Of a stretch of 13,664 nucleotides of DNA, positions 1 to 7,187 are shown piece after piece (the first letter of the stretch is position 1; every line of letters starts with the position of its first letter). Made by a program: the position numbers and the translations under genes. The notes below the pieces were generated by a model. The model was not told the DNA's origin. It was given only the letters and a program-made list of their open reading frames with translations, and did no database searches. The stretch comes from Akkermansia sp. (lineage in GTDB: Bacteria > Verrucomicrobiota > Verrucomicrobiia > Verrucomicrobiales > Akkermansiaceae), in assembly GCA_017379255.1 (NCBI GenBank), contig JAFNWZ010000255.1, forward strand, positions 1 through 13,664, written 5' to 3'.

Positions 1-1068
1 CGCCGAAACATCCTCAATGAGCACACCCTCCGGGCTGGTGTAGGAAAGCAGCGCACCATCGGCCAGCGAAAAACGCCAGGCCGCGCCCGAAGACTCCTGC
101 CAGCGCAAGGAAGCCGGAACTGAACCCTCCGCAGGCAGCAGTGAAGCCACCCCCAGTCCCGCCGTATCCACACCCACCGGGGCAATCGAACCATCGGTAT
201 AATACCGCAGAGCCACCACACGGTTGCCGCGCTGCACCTCCAGCCGGCAGCCGGGCTGCACCCCGTCCTCCGGCACCACCAGGCGCGCCGCCATAGGGTG
301 GTTGAACAACAAAGCCGCCGGAGACGCCAGCGCAGCTGAAAGCTCCTTTGCCTGCAGCACCACCTTGCCACCCAGCGACGCACCCATGCCACGCAGCGCG
401 CCCACATTGCAGGACCAGAAAAGCGAATCCTCCGTCACCGTAGCCGAAATCTCCGAACCGGCGGAAGAAGAACCAGCCACCGCCGCCCCGCTGCGCGCAC
501 CGTGCACACCGCCATCCATCGAACAGGTCGAACCACCGCAGCCGCAGGATTCTTCGTCCTTCACGCCGCCATCCTCCAGAGCCACCACGCGGTAGGAATA
601 CTCGCAGACCAGTTTATTGTTACTGGCATCGGCCATCTCGATATTCTCATAATGGAACTCCAGCACATGCTCGCCCGAAGCCACCACCGCCGAAGCCGTC
701 TCCGCCGGCCAGGCAGGATGCCCGCCGTAGATACCGGCAGATTCACGGGAGCTGGTCATATCCAGAATGCGCTTGCCATCCACCGTGACAAAGCCCCAGT
801 CCTCCACGCGGAAAGTGGCCGAGATACGCGCCAGGATAGGCCGCGGATTCCCCTGAGCATCCACCCCGGAGGGCACAGAAATGGGAATGGACACCTTATC
901 CTGCAGGGCATGGGTAGGCGGAGACTGGTTGCGGTTGCCGGAACCAGAGGCAATGACCTCCCCCGCCTGAACAGGGGCAGCAGAGTGGGAAGCAAGGGAA
1001 GCAACAGGGGCGATTTCGCTCACGGGAGCGAACCAACGGGTGTAATCTGGAGTAGTTGTAGACATCAT
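1..1068 (-). CDS. N-terminal part of a large YD/RHS-like surface protein (runs off the left edge)
   Basis: The minus-strand frame is open from ATG at 1068 to the window edge: 356 codons with no stop, so the C-terminus lies outside. A second ATG follows at once (1065), and neither has a Shine-Dalgarno. Residues 1-60 are Ser/Ala/Pro-rich with no clear signal peptide. Residues ~75-165 look like a beta-sandwich (motif VEDWGFVTVDGKRIL, as in PA14-like domains). A short cysteine cluster, CGCGGSTC (C175, C177, C182), precedes a Gly/Ser linker. From about residue 205 the sequence (DSLFWSCNVG, ALLFNHPMAARL, LRYYTDGS, FSLADGALLSYTSPEG) resembles the region ahead of the YD repeats in Verrucomicrobial RHS proteins. 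That assignment is from recall and no YD repeat is itself in view. It could instead be another large secreted beta-rich protein. The reading frame is secure; the family is not. Confidence 0.6.
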   Translation of the reverse strand, partial: MMSTTTPDYTRWFAPVSEIAPVASLASHSAAPVQAGEVIASGSGNRNQSPPTHALQDKVSIPISVPSGVDAQGNPRPILARISATFRVEDWGFVTVDGKRILDMTSSRESAGIYGGHPAWPAETASAVVASGEHVLEFHYENIEMADASNNKLVCEYSYRVVALEDGGVKDEESCGCGGSTCSMDGGVHGARSGAAVAGSSSAGSEISATVTEDSLFWSCNVGALRGMGASLGGKVVLQAKELSAALASPAALLFNHPMAARLVVPEDGVQPGCRLEVQRGNRVVALRYYTDGSIAPVGVDTAGLGVASLLPAEGSVPASLRWQESSGAAWRFSLADGALLSYTSPEGVLIEDVSA

Positions 1069-1149
1069 AATCAAAGCGGCACGCGCCGCATCCGTATGAA
1101 TAACACCCGCCCGGAAGAAGCACAATAAAAATACACAACCCGGTTGCGC

Positions 1150-1163
1150 TTTCCGCACGGAAA
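1150..1163. repeat. Short perfect inverted repeat (6-bp arms, 2-base spacer)
   Basis: TTTCCG and CGGAAA arms flank CA. The repeat sits in the 231-bp gap between the minus-strand RHS-like gene and tRNA-Gln, about 85 bp upstream of the RHS-like start. It could be an operator for that gene, but arms this short also arise by chance. Confidence 0.25.
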
Positions 1164-1251
1164 GTATGACTGGGCTATGAGCGAAAAGAGTTCGGCATGT
1201 TGTTTTCTGGCCGGATGTGAGGAAAAAAATGAAAATTTTTCAGGATTTGGC

Positions 1252-1280
1252 TTGACGGGGCGTGGGAAAGAGTATATACT
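1252..1280 (+). promoter_or_regulatory. Sigma-70-type promoter of tRNA-Gln
   Basis: The -35 box TTGACG (1252-1257) and -10 box TATACT (1275-1280) are separated by exactly 17 bp. Predicted transcription start is near 1287, about 13 bases before the mature tRNA 5' end at 1300. It is the best consensus match in the window, as expected for a stable RNA gene. Confidence 0.85.
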
Positions 1281-1299
1281 CCCGCCGTTCCAAGAACAC

Positions 1300-1371
1300 A
1301 GGGCTATGGTGTAATTGGCAACACATCGGTTTCTGGCACCGCTATTCGGGGTTCGAGTCCCTGTAGCCCTA
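1300..1371 (+). tRNA. trnQ: tRNA-Gln (anticodon CTG)
   Basis: A full cloverleaf of 72 nt can be drawn. The acceptor stem AGGGCTA/TAGCCCT is seven perfect pairs, D-stem GTGT/ACAC, anticodon stem TCGGT/ACCGC (four pairs plus a terminal mismatch), anticodon loop TTCTGGC with anticodon CTG at 1333-1335, and T-arm CGGGG/CCCTG around the loop TTCGAGT. The weak A1-U72 pair fits a glutamine tRNA, where an easily opened first pair is an identity feature. Discriminator base is A1371. CCA is not encoded, so the 3' end must be added enzymatically. It decodes CAG, which is common in the neighbouring genes. Confidence 0.95.
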
Positions 1372-1375
1372 CTCA

Positions 1376-1408
1376 AAAAGCTCACAACTTCCGGTTGTGA
1401 GCTTTTTT
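1376..1408 (+). terminator. Rho-independent terminator of tRNA-Gln
   Basis: Nine perfect pairs, GCTCACAAC (1380-1388) with GTTGTGAGC (1394-1402), enclose the five-base loop TTCCG and are followed by six T (1403-1408). The A-run before the stem would extend pairing with the T-run. It lies 4 nt after the tRNA and ends 14 nt before the next start codon. Confidence 0.93.
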
Positions 1409-1422
1409 GTCTCATTCCGCGC

Positions 1423-1905
1423 ATGAAAGATACCTTTACACAGGCGATACGGCTTGGCGTTTACATTCTCATCCTGGCTTTTGTGCTGGGCTGGGCAGAT
1501 GTGGTGTTTTTTGCGCCGGGGCGGCAACCCGCCTGCGTGCAGGACAAGTTGCCGCGCGGGCGTATCTGCCCGGAGACGCTGGCCGCGCAGTATGGCGACC
1601 GTGTGGTGTGGGTGGATGCCCGCAGCCAGGCGGATTATGAGCTCAACCACCTCATGCTGGCAGATAACCGCATGTTCCCCATCCGCAAGGGGGCAGAAAT
1701 GCAGCAGCAGATTGATGCCGCCATCGGCCGTATGCTGGAGGCGGCAGAGCAGGGGGAGTGCATCGTGGTGTTCTGCACGGCGGAGTGCACGGCTTCGGAG
1801 GAAATTGCCGATGAGCTGCGCGGGCTGGGTATCATTGAAGCCCCCATCTACACCCTGCACGGCGGTTGGGATTCGCTGAAGACCTCCGGCATGGCGGCGG
1901 ATTGA
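1423..1905 (+). CDS. Membrane-anchored rhodanese-like domain protein
   Basis: 160 residues. Residues ~8-30 (RLGVYILILAFVLGWADVVFF) form one hydrophobic helix, so the rest is probably held on the periplasmic side. The remainder matches a single rhodanese domain: VDAR with D65 after the first strand, the active-site strand VVFC with candidate catalytic C118, helix EEIADELRGLG, and a closing LHGGWDSL. Rhodaneses move sulfane sulfur through a cysteine persulfide. Here the usual C-x-x-G-x-R-S loop reads CTAECTAS: the Gly and Arg are missing and a second Cys (C122) is present, so substrate or activity may differ. The ATG at 1423 is chosen because the frame upstream of it is tRNA and terminator sequence. 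No promoter or Shine-Dalgarno is obvious in the 14 nt after the terminator, so expression may depend on read-through. Confidence 0.8.
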   Translation: MKDTFTQAIRLGVYILILAFVLGWADVVFFAPGRQPACVQDKLPRGRICPETLAAQYGDRVVWVDARSQADYELNHLMLADNRMFPIRKGAEMQQQIDAAIGRMLEAAEQGECIVVFCTAECTASEEIADELRGLGIIEAPIYTLHGGWDSLKTSGMAAD

Positions 1906-1966
1906 GAAGCGTTGACATCTGAACCTTGCGGCAGGAATTTTCTTTTCATTTTGACTTACATAGTCC

Positions 1967-1995
1967 TTGCGGCGGGCAGGGGATTCAGGTAGAAT
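1967..1995 (+). promoter_or_regulatory. Candidate promoter of dnaX, implying a leaderless mRNA
   Basis: The boxes are TTGCGG (1967-1972), a 17-bp spacer, then TAGAAT (1990-1995). Seven bases separate the -10 box from the GTG start of dnaX at 2003, so transcription would begin on or 1-2 bases before the start codon. A better -35 match, TTGACT at 1951-1956, has no -10 box at workable spacing. Confidence 0.6.
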
Positions 1996-2002
1996 AGCGG
2001 AC

Positions 2003-3904
2003 GTGAGTTACCAGGTTTTTGCCAGAAAGTACCGTCCGCGCACCTTCAAGGATGTGCTGGGTCAGGATCATGTTGTGCGCACGCTCTGCAATGCGATTGA
2101 GCAGAAGCGCCTGGCGCATGCATATCTCTTTGTGGGTCCGCGTGGTACCGGCAAGACCTCCACGGCGCGTATCTTTGCCAAGGCGCTCAACTGCTCCGGC
2201 GGTCCCAAGGTGGATTTTGACCCGGATGAGGATGTGTGCCTGGAGATTGCCGAGGGCCGCAGCCTGGATGTGCTGGAAATCGACGGTGCTTCCAACCGCG
2301 GTATCGACAATATCCGCGATTTGCGCGACAATGTGCAGTTCACCCCCACCCGCGGGCAGTACCGCATCATCTACATTGACGAGGTGCACATGCTCACCAA
2401 GGAATCGTTCAATGCGCTGCTCAAGACGCTGGAGGAACCGCCCGCACACGTGATGTTCATCTTTGCTACCACCGAGCCGCACAAGATTCTGCCCACCATC
2501 CTTTCGCGCTGCCAGCGTTTCGATTTGCGCCCGATTCCGGCAGAAATCATTGCCAAGCACCTGGTGAACATTGCCGCGCAGGAAGGCGTGACGCTGAGCC
2601 TGCCGGCGGCTTTTGCCATTGCCCGCGTGGCCGATGGTGGCATGCGCGATGCGCAGTCCATGCTCGACCAGCTGGTTTCCTTCTGCGGCAACCAGATTGA
2701 TGAGCAGGATGTGAATGATATTTTCGGTGTGACCAGCCGCGAGACGGTGGCGCGCTCCCTGGCGTATATTCTGGACCGCCAGTTGCCCAGCCTGCTGCAC
2801 CTGGTGCATGAGCTTTCCGAAGCCGGGCGCGATATGGGACAGCTTCTTTCCGAGATTATGGGGGCTGTGCGCGAACTGCTTATCAGCAAGGTGGCTCCGC
2901 AGGAAGCCTCGCTTTCCCTGCCGGAGGAATGGCGCGCCCCGCTGGAGGAGCTGCTGGCCCGCACCCCGGCAGATAAGATTGTGCGCCTCATGGAGGTGCT
3001 CTCCAGCACCGAGGAACACATGCGCTGGAGCACCAATAAGCGTCTGCACCTGGAAATGGGTCTTATTCAGGCTGTGCATTCGCTGGCAGAGGCCAACATC
3101 AGCGATATTATCCGCGCGCTGAATGGCGCGCCGCTGCCGGAAACCCCGGTAGCTACCATTCCGCTGCCTGCTGTGCAACTGGCTGCCCCTGCGGCCCGGC
3201 CGGTGGCTCCTGCGCCTGCTCCCGCTCCGGTGCCGGTCTCTGAGCCTGTACCTGCACCCGCTCCGGTGGAGGAGCCCGCACCTGCTCCCATGCCTGCCGG
3301 GCTGGAGCCCATAGATGACGCGCCGCCCAGTTTTGCGCTTGACCCGGATCTGGAGGATGCTCCGCCGCCCGTGTTTGATGATGAGGCGCCGGCCATGTTT
3401 GCGGGCGATGGTGACTTCGGTGCCCCTGCTGCTGCCGGACCCATGACCCCTGAGGGCTGGGAGGCGCTGCTGACAACGCTGCGCGAGGTTTCGCCGCTGC
3501 AGGCAGGCACCGTGGGCAACACCATGTTTATTTCAGACGATGATGGCCTGGTGACCCTGGCCATTCACCCGGAGGATACGGATTCGCGCGATGCGCTGCT
3601 GGGAGAGACGCTCAGTGAGCTGATAGCGGAGCACGCCCCCCGTATCTGCGGGCACAGCATCACCCTGCGCCTGGTGACAGATGCCAGCGTGCCGCCGCCG
3701 GTGGTGGAAGAACCGCCTCCCCCCGCGCCGCTGCCTGTGCCTGCTCCTCGCCCGGCTGCTCCCAAGCCCAAGGCACCGGAAAAGAAACCCGCACCGGAGA
3801 AACCGGCTGCTCCTGAATCCCTGCGCCCCACAGAGGAGGAATTCTACCACGACCCGCTCGTGGAACTGGCGCTTAAGGAATTCCATGCAACCCTTATTAA
3901 ATAA
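2003..3904 (+). CDS. dnaX: DNA polymerase III subunit tau (clamp loader)
   Basis: 633 residues. AAA+ clamp-loader ATPase that loads the sliding clamp and links polymerases at the replication fork. Starting at GTG 2003 gives the classic MSYQVFARKYRP N-terminus; a TTG at 1967 would add 12 unlikely residues. Visible motifs: Walker A GPRGTGKTS (45-53), Walker B YIDEVH (D126, E127), sensor 1 FATTEP, and the SRCQRF arginine-finger motif. The small zinc module, normally four cysteines, keeps C64 and C79 but has D73 and E76 in place of the middle two. Residues ~385-465 are a low-complexity Pro/Ala/Val linker, followed by a C-terminal domain and a second Pro/Ala/Lys linker, as in long tau proteins. 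I see no slippery A-run for making a short gamma form. It heads a gene run; ybaB follows after 20 nt. Confidence 0.97.
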   Translation: MSYQVFARKYRPRTFKDVLGQDHVVRTLCNAIEQKRLAHAYLFVGPRGTGKTSTARIFAKALNCSGGPKVDFDPDEDVCLEIAEGRSLDVLEIDGASNRGIDNIRDLRDNVQFTPTRGQYRIIYIDEVHMLTKESFNALLKTLEEPPAHVMFIFATTEPHKILPTILSRCQRFDLRPIPAEIIAKHLVNIAAQEGVTLSLPAAFAIARVADGGMRDAQSMLDQLVSFCGNQIDEQDVNDIFGVTSRETVARSLAYILDRQLPSLLHLVHELSEAGRDMGQLLSEIMGAVRELLISKVAPQEASLSLPEEWRAPLEELLARTPADKIVRLMEVLSSTEEHMRWSTNKRLHLEMGLIQAVHSLAEANISDIIRALNGAPLPETPVATIPLPAVQLAAPAARPVAPAPAPAPVPVSEPVPAPAPVEEPAPAPMPAGLEPIDDAPPSFALDPDLEDAPPPVFDDEAPAMFAGDGDFGAPAAAGPMTPEGWEALLTTLREVSPLQAGTVGNTMFISDDDGLVTLAIHPEDTDSRDALLGETLSELIAEHAPRICGHSITLRLVTDASVPPPVVEEPPPPAPLPVPAPRPAAPKPKAPEKKPAPEKPAAPESLRPTEEEFYHDPLVELALKEFHATLIK

Positions 3905-3924
3905 CACACGCTGATACAACGATT

Positions 3925-4227
3925 ATGAACTTGCAGAAACTCATGAAGCAGGCCCAGGCCATGCAGGCCAATATGGCCCAGGCCCAGGCACGTCTGGCAG
4001 AAAAGGAATTCACCGCTGAAACTGCCGGTGGCAAGATTAAGGCTACGGCTGATGGCACAGGCATGATTAAGGCACTGTGCATTGACCCCGCCGTGGTAGA
4101 TCCGGATGATGCCGAGTTCCTGCAGAGCCTGGTGCTCAAAGCTGTGCAGGATGCCCTTACCGGCGCTAAGAATATGGCCGAGGCCGAGATGCGCAAGGTG
4201 ACCGGTGGTCTGGGGTTCCCCATGTAA
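3925..4227 (+). CDS. ybaB: YbaB/EbfC family nucleoid-associated protein
   Basis: 100 residues, the usual family length. The N-terminal MNLQKLMKQAQAMQANMAQAQ is the typical amphipathic helix, followed by a short sheet around GGKIKATADGTGMIKALCIDP and a C-terminal helix with AVQDALTGAKNMAEAEM, ending in the GLGFPM that closes many members. The family forms a tweezer-like dimer that binds DNA in the nucleoid. Its position directly after dnaX is conserved across many bacteria, where recR usually comes next; here recR is absent. It lies 20 nt after dnaX and 22 nt before the adaptor gene, consistent with co-transcription. No Shine-Dalgarno precedes the ATG. Confidence 0.95.
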   Translation: MNLQKLMKQAQAMQANMAQAQARLAEKEFTAETAGGKIKATADGTGMIKALCIDPAVVDPDDAEFLQSLVLKAVQDALTGAKNMAEAEMRKVTGGLGFPM

Positions 4228-4249
4228 GCAGCAGCTACGGTAAATTTCC

Positions 4250-5275
4250 ATGAACTGCCGTCGTCTTCCTTCTGCTGCCTTGCTGGCTGTGTTCGCCTCG
4301 GTGCTGAACGCAGAGCCGGTGCAGGTGGCTCTGTTGCCGGCCAAGATAGTGCCGGAACAGGCAGCTACCCTGCATCTGGAAAACGGCGTGGTATCCCACC
4401 TGGCAGACGCCTCGCAGCGCCAGCCTGCAGGCGCGGTGGTTGCTGTGTTGAATGAAGAGCGCACCGCGCAGGAACGCGAGGAGCTGGAGCTCAAGATTGC
4501 GCGCGAGAGCATGCGCCTGCGCGATGAATTGCGCAAGCTGGAGGTGCAGCGCCAGAAGGTGCAGTTCTACCTGAATCTCTCCCCGCGCGAGCGCCGCTAT
4601 GCCAAGGGCATGGGGGCAGATGACCTGCCTCCCACCCCGGAATCCCTGCGCGATATTGATGAGCGCATTTCCCTGCTCAAGCGCGAGCAGGAGAGCTCCC
4701 CGCGCCTCATGAAGCAGGATTTTGAGCGTAACCACGCCAAGCTTACCCTTAAAATGCCCTTTGCCGGGCGCCTGCAGTATAATTTTCCGGTGCCGGAGGA
4801 TTTGAGCCGTCCCTTTGAGTATGTGTCGCTGCCCGGGCGGCAGTTTGCCGCGGTGTGTGATGATTCGGCTTTCTATATCACCGTGGCGCTCACCCGCCCG
4901 GAGCTGATTAACCTGCCGGAGGAGAACTTCAGCGTATCCGTGTCGCTGCCGGAGGGCAAGCAGCTCTGTGGCACTTTTGCCTACCGTAAGCTGGAGCAGA
5001 ATACCGGCGGCCGCGGCGATATGCTGGTCTATTATTTCAAAGTGCCCGAGGCAGATAGGGAAACGGCATTCAACCTGCTGGGCAGCAACGCGCAGGCACG
5101 TCTGGATTTTGAGGCAGGCGCCCATGCGCAGAAAGTAAGCAAGCTGGAGCTTGTGGCGCGCCCGGAAGCAGCTGAGTGCGAGAACTGGGAGCAACTGGTG
5201 CAGCGCCTCTACCCGGACCATGTGCTGATTCTGGTGGGTGAGCGCAACATCATCATCCGCCCCCGCAACCCCTGA
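4250..5275 (+). CDS. HlyD-like periplasmic adaptor (membrane fusion) protein of an ABC exporter
   Basis: 341 residues. The N-terminus MNCRRLPSAALLAVFASVLNA is a signal peptide with probable cleavage after NA (about residue 21); C3 is not in a lipobox. A lipoyl half-motif (HLENGVVSHLA, then AGAVVAVLNEE) leads into a charged helical hairpin, residues ~69-160, split by an insert around SPRERRYAKGMGADDLPPTP. The second lipoyl half follows (LTLKMPFAGRLQY), then a beta-barrel-like region and a membrane-proximal C-terminus. This order is that of MacA/HlyD-type adaptors linking an inner-membrane pump to the outer membrane. The hairpin is short, and no TolC-like gene is nearby. It is immediately followed by the ABC ATPase (29-nt gap) and the permease, supporting a tripartite assembly. 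Substrate unknown. Confidence 0.75.
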   Translation: MNCRRLPSAALLAVFASVLNAEPVQVALLPAKIVPEQAATLHLENGVVSHLADASQRQPAGAVVAVLNEERTAQEREELELKIARESMRLRDELRKLEVQRQKVQFYLNLSPRERRYAKGMGADDLPPTPESLRDIDERISLLKREQESSPRLMKQDFERNHAKLTLKMPFAGRLQYNFPVPEDLSRPFEYVSLPGRQFAAVCDDSAFYITVALTRPELINLPEENFSVSVSLPEGKQLCGTFAYRKLEQNTGGRGDMLVYYFKVPEADRETAFNLLGSNAQARLDFEAGAHAQKVSKLELVARPEAAECENWEQLVQRLYPDHVLILVGERNIIIRPRNP

Positions 5276-5304
5276 TTTTTCCACCTTACCCCCTCTCTGG
5301 TGTC

Positions 5305-5936
5305 ATGGAGCTCATCTGCGACAACATTTCCTTTGCCTACAACCGCGAAGTGAAGGTTTTTGATGGCTTCTCCCATGTGTTCAAGCCCGGTATCACCGTG
5401 CTGAAGGGGTATTCCGGCTCTGGCAAGACCACACTGCTCAAACTGCTGGCCGGTTATCTCAAAGTGACCAGCGGCCGCATCATTACCCCCACCGGGGTAA
5501 AAGTGACCAGCCGCCGCTACCACCGCCGCGATGTGGCCTACATGTTCCAGGGGATTAACCTGCTGCCGCTCATGAGCGTGGAACGCAACCTGCACCTGGC
5601 GGCAGAAATGGCCATGCTGCCCCGCCGGGAGTGGAAACCCCGCTGCGAGGAACTCCTGAGCGACCTGGGTCTGCTGGAATTGCGCCACCGCAGGGCAGAT
5701 AAGCTTTCCGGTGGCCAGGCGCAGCGCGCGGCCCTGGCCCGTACCCTCATGAAAATGCCCCCGCCATTCTGCTGGATGAGCCTACATCTGGCCTGGATGA
5801 CGGTAATACCGATATTATCAAGAAACTCGTGACGCAGGATGCTGCCCGGCGCATCTGCATCATCAGCACGCACGATAGCCGGCTCCTCGAACTGGCCGAT
5901 GATCTCATTGATTTTGACCACGCTGTATCTTGCTAA
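5305..5936 (+). pseudogene. ABC transporter ATPase (LolD/MacB-like), split by a one-base frameshift
   Basis: The first frame encodes a good ABC ATPase N-terminus: Walker A GYSGSGKTT, Q-loop AYMFQGINLLP and signature LSGGQAQRAALARTL. It then goes out of frame after LMKMP and stops at 5830-5832 (175 residues). The missing part is present one frame over: AILLDEPTSGLDDGNTD (Walker B, D-loop), ISTHDSRLLELADD (H-loop), ending at TAA 5934-5936. The shift maps to a run of five C (5758-5762); six C would give a continuous 210-residue protein, the normal length. Causes could be a sequencing or assembly error in the homopolymer, a real inactivating deletion, or slippage. As written, the product lacks Walker B and could not hydrolyse ATP. 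The permease start overlaps the restored 3' end by 38 nt, the usual sign of coupling between intact genes. Confidence 0.85.
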
Positions 5937-7050
5937 AGATACGGTACACCGCTGGTTCACGCGTGCCTCCAGTCCGCTGGCCCGCGTGCTGGTGGTGTTT
6001 TTCCTGTCGCTCTGCGCGCTGTGCTTCCTGGGGAGTTATGTGATTTCTGCCAAAGCAATCCGGGACAAGATACGCAACCGGGGTGGCGACCTGGTGGCGG
6101 CATTACTCATGCTGCCCGAGGAGGGGAATGCGGTCTGCCTGCCCAACCGGCAGGAAACGGAAAAACTGCTGGGGGCTGATTCCGTTGTGGTGATTCCGGC
6201 CGGTAATGTGCAGGTTGCCGAACGTAAGTATGTGCCGGTTGTGACCTATGATTTCCGGCGCGCCGGGCAGTTCATGCCCCTGCTGGCGCCCGGCGGGGGG
6301 CCCACACTGCTCTGCCCGGCAGAATCGGCATTGTATCCCCCCGGTCCCATAGATTTGCGCGTTGGAACGCCGCCGGAGTCGTTCACGGCCATGGTGCGGC
6401 ACCTGCCGGCGGAGCATCTGCTGATGAGGTTGATGGAAAATGGAGTTGTGCTTGTGCAGCCTGAGTATCTGCAGCAGGTGCAAGCCGGCAGAACGCTGCG
6501 CTACCAGCGTATGCTGCTGCAAGTGCATGACCTGCAGGGGGCAGAGTCGCTGCACCGGGTTACGCGTTATCTGAATACCCTCAAGAAGCTGGAGGGAATA
6601 GAAGGCTCGGTTTCCTCCGCCGCGCCCCTGCTGGAGGAGATGGACATTATCCTGGGGAATCAGAACCAGTGCCGCGCCACATTCTGCCTGGGTATTGTCT
6701 TTATCGTGGGGGTGTTGCTCACTGCGCTGGCCGGCATGGAATACCGCCAGAATGAGTTTATCTACACGCTCATGAAGAGCTTTGGCATTCACCCTGTGAT
6801 GCTGGTGGGCAGTTTTATCATAGAAAACCTGGTGCTGGTTGCAGCCTCTTTCGCGGCAGCCGTAGTGGTGTTCATGAAAGCACAGAAAGTCATTGTGGCG
6901 CAGTTCAAACTGGGGCAGTACAGCCTGACTCTGGAGGAAATCATGCCGGAAATTCAGCTTATTTCGCTTACGTTGCTCTTCTGTGTGCTGGTGTCGGCCA
7001 TACCGATTATTGTGGCTGCCAACCGCCAGATTGGCCGCGTGTTGAAATAA
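5899..7050 (+). CDS. FtsX/MacB-like ABC transporter permease
   Basis: 383 residues. ATG 5899 is chosen because the frame upstream is only the ATPase gene read out of frame. Topology fits the FtsX/LolE/MacB family: one N-terminal helix (~28-50, ARVLVVFFLSLCALCFLGSY), a large extracytoplasmic domain (~50-255), then three helices near the C-terminus (~258-282, ~300-325, ~353-375). Such permeases usually work by mechanotransmission, moving lipoproteins, peptides or small molecules, or signalling to cell-wall enzymes, instead of forming a classic channel. Together with the adaptor and ATPase upstream this looks like a MacAB-type system in three separate genes. Sequence drift in the periplasmic domain prevents naming a substrate. 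The coding frame itself is intact although its ATPase partner is frameshifted. Confidence 0.8.
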   Translation: MISLILTTLYLAKDTVHRWFTRASSPLARVLVVFFLSLCALCFLGSYVISAKAIRDKIRNRGGDLVAALLMLPEEGNAVCLPNRQETEKLLGADSVVVIPAGNVQVAERKYVPVVTYDFRRAGQFMPLLAPGGGPTLLCPAESALYPPGPIDLRVGTPPESFTAMVRHLPAEHLLMRLMENGVVLVQPEYLQQVQAGRTLRYQRMLLQVHDLQGAESLHRVTRYLNTLKKLEGIEGSVSSAAPLLEEMDIILGNQNQCRATFCLGIVFIVGVLLTALAGMEYRQNEFIYTLMKSFGIHPVMLVGSFIIENLVLVAASFAAAVVVFMKAQKVIVAQFKLGQYSLTLEEIMPEIQLISLTLLFCVLVSAIPIIVAANRQIGRVLK

Positions 7051-7088
7051 GAAGTTGTGTCAGCATGTCATCATGTTCTACTTTGTGC

Positions 7089-7116
7089 TTGAAAGCCACT
7101 TTTTTTGTGGTAGAAG
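7089..7116 (+). promoter_or_regulatory. Candidate promoter for the gene at 7188
   Basis: TTGAAA (7089-7094), 16-bp spacer, TAGAAG (7111-7116), which would give a leader of about 65 nt. A competing -10 box, TAGACT at 7176-7181, lies exactly 6 nt before the ATG but has no convincing -35 box. The spacer contains CCAC-T7-GTGG, a small hairpin, and is not a convincing terminator for the upstream operon. Confidence 0.35.
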
Positions 7117-7187
7117 TAGAGAAGTCATTTTCCTGCGCTATGCCGGGAAGCTGCAGATTCTAACCTAAACCAACATAGACTAATACC

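Noticed and set aside
224..1128. Plus-strand ORFs over the left-edge gene
   Set aside because: The minus-strand frame is open for 356 codons with sensible composition; the plus-strand translations are low-complexity.
1985..3178. Long minus-strand ORF (397 codons) opposite dnaX
   Set aside because: It is antisense to a certain dnaX gene; the length follows from GC-rich codon structure and the translation has no recognisable domain.
3769..3800. A-rich stretch in dnaX as a possible programmed frameshift for gamma
   Set aside because: It lacks the A-AAA-AAG heptamer or a long A-run and lies close to the C-terminus, so it would not give a gamma-like product.
7089..7110. CCAC-T7-GTGG hairpin as terminator of the exporter operon
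   Set aside because: The T-run is the loop, the stem is only four pairs and no T-tail follows.
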